A stretch of DNA of 64,000 bases from the NCBI RefSeq assembly GCF_030704535.1, contig NC_081807.1:4319001-4383000 (forward strand), read 5' to 3'. Below the pieces are notes generated by a model, which saw only the letters and a program-made list of their open reading frames with translations, made no database searches and was not told the DNA's origin. Source of the stretch: Vitis vinifera. Its lineage: Eukaryota; Streptophyta; Magnoliopsida; Vitales; Vitaceae. The stretch's first letter is position 1; each line of letters starts with the position of its first letter. Below are positions 57,400 through 64,000 of this stretch, piece after piece. Both the position numbers and the translations under genes were made by a program.

Positions 57400-58037
57400 C
57401 AACATGTCTAGTTATTTAAAGTCTGGTAGTTTTTGGATCAAAATATAAGTATCCTTTGTGATTGTTTCTATAGCCAAGAAAGATGCATGGAGTAGAACAA
57501 TATTGCAGTTTTTGCTTGTTGTATGGTCTAATGTATGGGTAGCAAAGACAACCGAATGTCTTGAGATAATGATAATTAGGAATTTTCCCAAAAAGAGTTT
57601 GAAATGGAGATTGATATTTAAGTACCTTGGTAGGTAGATGGTTGATGAGGAATATGGCAGTATGAAAAACATACAACCAGAAAGAGAGAGGTGAGGAGGC
57701 TTTGGCTAGAAAAGCAAGACTAGTTTCTATAACATGTCTCAATTTCTGCTTGACTCTCCCATTCTGTTCAGGTGTGTATGGGTAGGAGAACTTGTGTTCA
57801 ATGTTATGGGCAGCAAGATAGGAAGAAAATTCTTTGAATTCACCATCGTTATTTGATTGTAGGCTCTTAATTTTGAAGTTAAGTTGTTTTCACTAAAGCG
57901 AGAAATTTTATAAACATTGTAAGCACTTAATCTTTGGTGTGCAGTGGATAAAGCCAAGAAAATCTTGAGAAGTCATCTATGAGTAGCAGAAAAAATCATG
58001 CATCAGAAGTAGACAAAGTGGGTGCAGGAGCCTAGAT
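57400..58037 (-). pseudogene. Copia integrase core of the outer element
   Basis: The minus strand reads LLLIDDFSRFSWLYPLHTKD-like sequence (about 58,000-57,930), then interrupted core, and ETSLAFLAKASSPLSFWLYV, NHLPTKVLKYQSPFQTLFGK and GCLCYPYIRPYNKQKLQYCS. Several frames needed. Confidence 0.82.
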
Positions 58038-58042
58038 ATTAG

Positions 58043-59536
58043 TGTAACATAATGTGCCTATGCTGTGTTTAGGTTATATATATGTAAAAATTAAGTTTTT
58101 TGTTTTTTATGTTTTGAGTGGTTGTCATGCTTCCATGTGGAGAGATTTACTCAAGTTAAATCTCTTTGCATCTAGTTTGAAAACTACATACTATACAACA
58201 AAAAACAACAGAATCGAGAATACAAAGTGAAGAAAAGAAAAATGACCCTTTGTTTTTTGGTCGACTGTTTTTAACTCCTCCGTTCCTAGGTGTTACTCTT
58301 CCATTTTTTCTTTCTATAGCCAATCTTTATTTTTAGGCTGAAACTACAACCAACAGAACTGGTATCAGAGCCCACCTATTTCACGAATCCATCTCTCAAT
58401 CTAACTTCGATCCACCTTGTTGTTTCCAATTTAATATAATCCACCTCTTCTTTTCAAGCCCTCTTATCTCTTACAACATGCCTCTTGTGTATGGAAATTT
58501 CAGAAATTTCCTCTATTTTAGAGATGGAGGATACTAGGGTTTCTTTTAATCTGAAGGCCCAAATCCAAACCTACAATACGACTGAATTGGTGGTCATTGA
58601 AGCATCAAAATTTGAAGGCAAACAAGGAAAGAGAAAACGAAGAACAATTGGTGTTGTTGCTGTGCAATCAGATTGTGTAGCTAGAAACCATCAATCTTGA
58701 AGTAGACGGCCAAGGATTTGAAGAGTAGATCAATGGCTAGCTCAAGTGTTGCAAGTATGAGTTCTCAACCTTCTTCTATTCCATTATTTGAATGAGAAAA
58801 TTATGATTTTTGGTGCATAAAAATGAAAACATTATTTATAAATCAAGGTGTTTGGGATTTGGTTGAAAATGGTTTTGATGAACTTGAAAATGTGATTACA
58901 CTAACTTCGGTTGAAAAAAAAAAAGTTGAAAGAATTGAAAAAAACGGATGCAAAAGCTCTCTTATTTATTCAACAAGGTGTTGTTAACAACCTCTTTCCA
59001 AGAATTATGAGAGCTTCAAAAGCTAAAGAAGCATGGGACATCCTTCAATAGTAGTTCCAAGGAGATAAAAGAACCCGGTCAGTAAAGCTTCAAGCTTTAA
59101 GAAGAGAGTTGGAAAATATGAAAATGAAGGAGAATGAAATTCTAAATGAGTTTTCTTTTAGATTAGTTAATCAGATGAAGTCATATGGCGAAGAAATTAG
59201 TGATAAAAGAATTGTTGAGAAACTTTTGGGTTCACTTCCGAAAGCTTTTGGGTATGGAGGAACATCACAATAAGTTTTTTGTTTTTATGTTTTGAGTGGT
59301 TGTCATGCTTCCATGTGGAGAGGTTTACTCAAGTTAAATCTCTTTGCATTTGGTTTGAAAACTACATTCTGTACAACAAAAACAACATAACCGAGAATAC
59401 AAAGTGAGGAAAAGAAAAAAGGTCCTTTGTTTTTTGGTGGACTATTTTTAACTCCTCTATTCCTAGGTGTTACTCTTCCATTTTTTATTTTTTTTTATAG
59501 CCAATCTCTGTTTTAAGGGTGAAACTACAACCAACA
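58043..59536 (+). mobile_element. Nested non-autonomous Copia derivative, plus strand, TSD ATTAG
   Basis: A 1.5-kb element inserted in the outer Copia integrase. 5' LTR 58043-58355 (TGTAACATAA...CCAACA); PBS TGGTATCAGAGCC at 58360-58372; gag remnant to about 59,265; 3' LTR to 59536 ending CCAACA. ATTAG flanks both sides (58038-58042, 59537-59541). The 3' LTR lacks the first ~50 bp of the 5' LTR and is joined directly to gag, so everything from mid-gag to inside the 3' LTR was deleted. Confidence 0.92.
58730..59272 (+). pseudogene. Gag remnant of the nested Copia element
   Basis: The plus strand reads across several frames as Copia gag: MKTLFINQGVWDLVENGFDE, FPRIMRASKAKEAWDIL, then LRRELENMKMKENEILNEFS and LLGSLPKAFGYGG, after which it runs into the LTR. 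At least three stops or shifts. Confidence 0.82.
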
Positions 59537-59541
59537 ATTAG

Positions 59542-60168
59542 CATGAACAAGTACTAAAGGATGAGATGCTCTTGACATGGACAACGAAAAAGGCAACTTG
59601 TGACTTTTGGCATATTGATAGACACAATAGATTTGGTGTTTATTACATTGATAAGAAATATTACAGTTGTTCAGAACGTGTTTCAATATATCTTCAGCAG
59701 GATGACCAAGTTGAGAATGCTAAAGCTCAATCGTGGAATTTGAAGATGAAAAGTTGTTGAGGCTAGAGAACATGCCTGTAGTGGAGCTAAAATTGGTAGG
59801 AAATTTATACAATCCTCGTTCGAGATGACCTTTGAGAAGAACTTTCTTGGTAACCTGTTCTTTGACAAGAAAGAACTGAGAGCAAATGTATTGTTGTCAG
59901 CACAGAATTGAGAGACACTAACAAGATTGGTTGCAAGATGAGGAGCATGAAGAACTCTTTTTAATTGAAACACTTTAAAAGGAAACTGAAAAATTTTAGT
60001 ACCCGTATGAAGAATGGGAAATTGTGTACCATTCCCGATTGTCACCTTGTCATTGCCATTATATGATTGTTTATTGTCCAGAGAGGTGGTAGTTTGAGAA
60101 AGATGATGGGTGGCGCGAGTATCAAAGAACCATTCCTTACTCTTTATGTTAATAGAAGATGCAATCAC
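59542..60168 (-). pseudogene. Copia protease and pre-integrase region, outer element
   Basis: It contains EWFFDTRATHHLSQ, where the Asp-protease active site DSG has become DTR, then TIGNGTQFPILHTG and the pre-integrase motif LRVLHAPHLATNLVSVSQF as it reads near 59,930. The integrase frame is cut by the nested element. Confidence 0.8.
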
Positions 60169-60177
60169 AACATGGGC

Positions 60178-61136
60178 TTAATCTCGATTTCTGTTAGTTG
60201 CATGGGGCTTAGATTCAGAGTTGGTATTTACCCTTTGGAAGTTTATATCAAAACGATGATAGCATTGGACCACACTATGTCCAGACTTTCTACAAAGTTT
60301 ACTTTGTGGGTGATTTTGAGAGACCAAGTTTCTATTGCCATGAGAGTTGCGTTCGGAGTTGACTATTCTGCTATTGTTTCCTGAGGAATTTCGATTGGAA
60401 TTCCTTCTGTTGTTGTGGTGATTTGATGACGTGGTAGTGAGATTTGTAGAGATTACATTGTTTTCTGTCGAATTCTGAAGATTTAGGCACTGTTGATAGG
60501 TTAACAGAATATTGTGCACCGTATGCAGTGAAACTTCATCTTCTCTTGCTACAAGAGAGGCCACAATGGAATTGTATTCCACACCAAGCCCTCCAAGCAG
60601 TTGCAGAATATGATCTCTGTCGTATACCAGTTCTCCAATGGCAACTAAGTGGTCAGTCAGATTCTTCAGCTTGAGATTGTAATCCATCATTGAAAGGGAT
60701 CCTTTCTTCGTGGTTTGAAATTCTAGTTGTAATTGCATCACCCAAGCTTTGGATGAAGCTGAGAAGATCTTTTCCAGAGCAGACCATGCTTCATGGGAGA
60801 TTTGATACACTTTTATTTGACCCATAATTTCTGGAGTAAGTGAGGAGTAGATCCAACTAAGGATCATTCGGTCAAATCTTTTCCAAAGAATAAACTCTGG
60901 ATTTGTTTCACCATTGCTTGTTGTTTTTGAAGGACAGACTGTCAAACCTTCAATGTGGTCTTCAAAGCCGTTTGCAAAGTTCACATTCTCCAGTTGTGTT
61001 TTCCAACACAGGTAGTTTATCTTTATCAAGTTTAATGGGCAGTGCATGATTCAACATCTGCATTGATTGAGTTATGGCTGAGGACGAATTTGCAGCTCTA
61101 GCTTGTATCCGAGAAGACTGAGTTGAGATTGCCATG
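60178..61136 (-). pseudogene. Copia gag (UBN2-type) of the outer element, frameshifted
   Basis: The minus strand starts MAISTQSSRIQ; a frameshift near 61,010 moves to the frame with ANGFEDHIEGLTVCPSKTTS, the gag core (LQLEFQTTKKGSLSMMDYNL) and an Asn/Arg-rich tail. The CCHC knuckle is degenerate (LCRKSGHSVVQC lacks the first Cys). Confidence 0.85.
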
Positions 61137-61191
61137 GTGGAACCATGAAACTGATGCGAAGAGAAGGAAATACGGGGTGGCTCTGATACCA

Positions 61192-61447
61192 TGTAAGTTT
61201 GTATCAGGAGAATGCAAATTTAATTTCTGTATATTGAGATGAAGAATTACATGTTCAGGAGAGGTTCTCTACTCTGCTATTTAAAGTTTCAGCTATAACA
61301 AACTACACAATCAGATTCCTAACTATTTGCACAGTTTCAAACTACACTACCATATTGCTAACTACTTGCACAATTCTTGAGTGATCTTGGTTTTGTTGAG
61401 TTCTGTTGTTGCAACAGCCTTTTGTTGCTGGTGCAGTTGTGGTCTAT
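61192..61447 (-). repeat. 5' LTR of the outer Copia element
   Basis: Plus-left end TGTAAGTTTG is next to the PBS. About 10% diverged from the 3' LTR, so the insertion is not recent. Confidence 0.88.
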
Positions 61448-61535
61448 ATTTTAAGTAACACAAAGAATTACTCATAGATGGAAATTTATTACTATCCAAG
61501 TGGATGAAATTTGAGACGAGAAGACAAGAAAGGAG
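61446..61535. repeat. Direct repeat flanking the outer Copia element, right copy
   Basis: The 90-bp segment from ATATTTTAAGTAACAC to GAAAGGAG begins exactly where the right LTR ends. Partner of 55223-55314. Confidence 0.92.
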
Positions 61536-61641
61536 AACACCCACTACACAGGCCATTCAAAGTGAGTTACACAACATAAATATACCCTAAAGCATTGGGC
61601 TAATTAGGGGACTCTCTGGCTCACAGAGTATTATTTACTTT

Positions 61642-62277
61642 CTATGCTGCTTCATAACTATAGAGCTCGAAAGGTAGCCTTGGAACAATGGTGACCTCCA
61701 GCGGGGTTGCTTTGGGGGCACTCAACCCAGGACCTTCAGTCATATCCACCGGTGAATCTGCAACTACTCCCAATTCAAAACCATGAAGCAGTCTGGCTAG
61801 TGCCAGATGCGTCAACTCCAGTGCAAATGAGATTCCTGGGCATACCCTTCTACCTGAACCAAAGGGTAGAAGTTCATAATTTTTACCCCTAACATCCAAA
61901 CCTGCATGGTTTGTCAGGAACCTCTCTGGTTGGAACTCCAAAGGGTCCAACCAGACTCTGGGGTCACGATGCAACTTCCAGAGATTAACCAAAAGGCGCG
62001 TCCCAGCTTGGATGTGAAAGCCTGCCACAGTGCAATCTTCCATGGCCTCATGCGGCACGGAAAGTGGCCCAGGAGGGTACAATCGTAATGTTTCCTTGAC
62101 GATGGCTTGCAGGTAGACTAGGTTCTTTATATCTGATCCATCCACTTGGCGATGCTTACCCACATGGATTTCCAGCTCTGCTTGTGCCTTTTTTAGCGCA
62201 TGGCGGTTGTTCAGTAGAAGAGAGAGGGCCCATGTAAGAGTGATAGATGTTGTGTCATAGCCAGCTAATATGAGGTT
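61642..62277 (-). CDS. CYP82 coding exon 2
   Basis: It begins [11 protein letters not shown] after acceptor GATTGCAG and holds all catalytic and heme-binding motifs; it ends [14 protein letters not shown]. Confidence 0.92.
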   Translation of the reverse strand, partial: NLILAGYDTTSITLTWALSLLLNNRHALKKAQAELEIHVGKHRQVDGSDIKNLVYLQAIVKETLRLYPPGPLSVPHEAMEDCTVAGFHIQAGTRLLVNLWKLHRDPRVWLDPLEFQPERFLTNHAGLDVRGKNYELLPFGSGRRVCPGISFALELTHLALARLLHGFELGVVADSPVDMTEGPGLSAPKATPLEVTIVPRLPFELYSYEAA

Positions 62278-63539
62278 CTGCAATCAACAAATGATGTCGA
62301 CTTCAATATGTGATCAGGAAAAGTTTACTTATCAGTAGTGAAATACCATGTTTAGCAGAATGATAAAACAAACCGTGAATAAGGAATCTAAGTGAAATTC
62401 GATCACCCCACCTGGTTTGTCATGATAAATACAGATGATAAAGCTATACTGGATTTGATGAATGCTTGTAGAAATGCGAGGAGGGTTTAGGAAATTGGGC
62501 AGAAAAAGTTGCAGAAATTATGATAGTAGATGGTGTTTTTTTTTTTCTCTTTTCATTTCATGGTCAAGTTATGGAAGTAGCAGGGACATACCAAGCAAGT
62601 GGCCTTAATGACGGTATCAGGATCACGACCAGAGAATTGGCCATCATCTATGACGGAAAGCATGACATGGAGGAAGTCTACCTCAGCCCTGTTGTTGTTT
62701 GCGGAAAGCCTTTGCTGGCGATGCTCCTCCACCCACCTTCCAAGCAAATAATCCAACTCCTTAGCTATTTTCTTCATATCAGTGGTATACCCTTTCACCG
62801 TGTCCAACCAGCCGAGAAAAGGGATGGCATCCGAGACCATGAACAGCCCCACTAGAAGCATAAAATCGTCCAAGGCCTTTTTGCCCCGTTTTGGCTCATC
62901 ATCACAGGCATGGGTCCCAAAATACCGTTTCCCTGCAATTGCTCTCACCATTACATTCATTACCAAGTTCCCAAATCTTTCCTTCATCTCCACCAAAGCG
63001 GGGCTGTCCTTGTTTCGTGCCCATTGCCCATAGAGCTCTTTTATTAAGAACTCAACTTCTGAGTCCTGGACATGTTTGAGCATCTCAAGCTGGCGGTTTG
63101 AGAGGAGCTCAACCATGGCTAGCTTCCGCACATCACGCCAGTATGGTCCATAGGGAGCAAATCCTAACATGGCATGATCATAGCCCATGAGCTTTACTGC
63201 TAAGGATCTTGGTCGAGTGGCGAATACCTTGTCATTGGTAGTGTAGCATTCCTTTGCTACTTCCCAGCTACTAACCACCAGAGCTTTACGAAGGCCAAGA
63301 TGAATGCAAAAGATTGGTCCATACTTATCAGCCATGTCTCCAAGTGTCCGATGTGGCAGCTTGTCTGCTCCTAGAAGATGAAGGTGACCGATAATAGGCC
63401 ATCGCCCGGACGGCTCCTGTGGCCTTTTGCCTTTCTTCTTGTTCCCTTTGGCATTAAATACCGTTGCCAACAACAAACAGATTGTAGCAAGAAGAAGCCC
63501 AAAAACTGTGATATCTTGTGGCTGAAGGGAGAATCCCAT
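61642..63539 (-). CDS. Cytochrome P450, CYP82 family (intact, two exons)
   Basis: An ER-anchored heme monooxygenase. Exons 63539-62592 (316 codons) and 62277-61642 (211 codons plus stop) join in phase 0 to 527 residues, normal for CYP82; intron 314 bp, GT-AG. Residues about 11-29 are the membrane anchor ([19 protein letters not shown]), followed by a basic/proline hinge and [15 protein letters not shown]. Motifs: I-helix AGYDTTS (321-327), KETLR (Glu378, Arg381), FQPERF (to 436), heme loop [11 protein letters not shown] with Cys462. It resembles the CYP82D group most, members of which oxidise flavonoids or terpenoids, but the substrate cannot be read from sequence. Only intact member of this cluster portion. 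Confidence 0.94.
62592..63539 (-). CDS. CYP82 coding exon 1
   Basis: It encodes anchor, hinge and N-terminal half, from [14 protein letters not shown] to [11 protein letters not shown], with donor GCTTG|GTATGT. The single intron before AGYDTTS is the common position in A-type plant P450s. Confidence 0.92.
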
Positions 63540-63780
63540 GACTAGTTAGTACCAGAGCAAATGTGTCAGTGGAAAGAATCACCTTTCTCAGGTACCATAA
63601 ATAGGAAAAGGCTTCGAAAATGGTTCAAAACTACATTCGCTAGAACACTCACAAGTAGGAATTCACGCTCTACACATGTGCCATCCTAATTTAGTGTAGA
63701 CAGCTCTAGATGATAATAAATAATATGAAGCTCCTTTCAAGTCCTATATAACACGATTTGTTCATTGAAAATCAAGTGGT
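63540..63780 (-). promoter_or_regulatory. CYP82 proximal promoter
   Basis: CCTATTTATGG on the minus strand at about 63,595-63,605 is a TATA-like element some 60 bases before the ATG; TATATAGGACTTG lies near 63,745. Similarity to the region upstream of pseudogene A shows a shared duplicated promoter. Confidence 0.4.
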
Positions 63781-64000
63781 GTGTTGATTTTGGTATCAAG
63801 TTTTACTTCTCTTTACTTACACGCCACACAGTACACGGTACATAGATATTTTAGAGAACCACATGGTACACATATTTTAGAGAAGTGTGCTTTAAAGGTG
63901 GAGGTGGAGCCCCCTATGGATTCAATCATTCAAAATTAGGAGACTAAAAACAAAAACCTATAGTTATCAGCCGAAAAAGTCGAGATTGTCCACTTCTGCA
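63781..64000. other. Distal upstream sequence of the CYP82 gene
   Basis: No gene seen. It includes a short repeat of CACATGGTACACATATTTTAG-like words near 63,840-63,890. Confidence 0.5.

Larger units (their letters stand above)
55315..61447 (-). mobile_element. Degenerate Ty1/Copia retrotransposon, minus strand, with nested insertion
   Basis: Right (5') LTR 61192-61447, left (3') LTR 55315-55566, about 10% diverged. The PBS complementary to initiator-Met tRNA (TGGTATCAGAGCCACC on the minus strand) is at 61176-61191, adjoining the 5' LTR. A polypurine tract (GTGGGGGGA) adjoins the 3' LTR near 55,567-55,575. The order gag, protease, integrase, RT, RNase H is Copia. Coding regions carry many stops and frameshifts. 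A 1.5-kb Copia element is nested at 58043-59536. Without it the element is about 4.6 kb. Confidence 0.93.

Overview
This is plant nuclear DNA from a woody eudicot, most likely grapevine (Vitis) or a close relative. The evidence is a split PIKK gene with canonical GT-AG introns, AT-rich and repeat-filled intergenic DNA, plant L1-type LINEs, Copia elements with an initiator-Met tRNA primer site, and a tandem CYP82 P450 cluster. The species is an inference; the eukaryotic plant origin is secure.

Layout. (1) 1-30.1 kb, minus strand: nearly all of a SMG1 gene (PI3K-related kinase of nonsense-mediated mRNA decay). I joined thirteen coding exons in phase, giving about 3,731 codons with no stop or frameshift. 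The start is near 30,125 and the last exon, expected to hold the FATC motif, lies beyond base 1. Its introns carry a full-length antisense LINE (17.8-23.6 kb), a smaller LINE tail with its own target-site duplication, a 758-bp fold-back element, an old LTR relic and an old LINE relic. (2) 30.2-38.1 kb: intergenic DNA with MITEs, tandem duplications and two inverted LTR-like copies. (3) 38.3-38.6 kb, plus strand: a complete DPH3 gene. (4) 38.7-46 kb: several degenerate LINE pieces, mostly minus strand, and one unidentified ORF. (5) 46.98-47.86 kb, plus strand: a DUF716/TMEM45-type membrane protein gene. (6) 48.1-63.6 kb, minus strand: a tandem CYP82 cluster with one intact gene (61.6-63.5 kb), two pseudogenes and one exon fragment. 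A degenerate Copia element lies between the intact gene and the decayed copies and itself contains a smaller nested Copia element.

Function. SMG1 phosphorylates UPF1 in mRNA surveillance. DPH3 serves diphthamide synthesis on eEF2 and supports Elongator. The P450 is probably a specialised-metabolism monooxygenase of unknown substrate. The genes do not form one pathway. The most unusual structures are a ~91-bp direct repeat that abuts both ends of the outer Copia element, the fold-back element in a SMG1 intron, a filled/empty-site-like MITE pair, and a LINE with a perfect TSD whose recognised stop codons are all one or two G-to-A steps from TGG. I found no CRISPR array, operon or clear new defence system.
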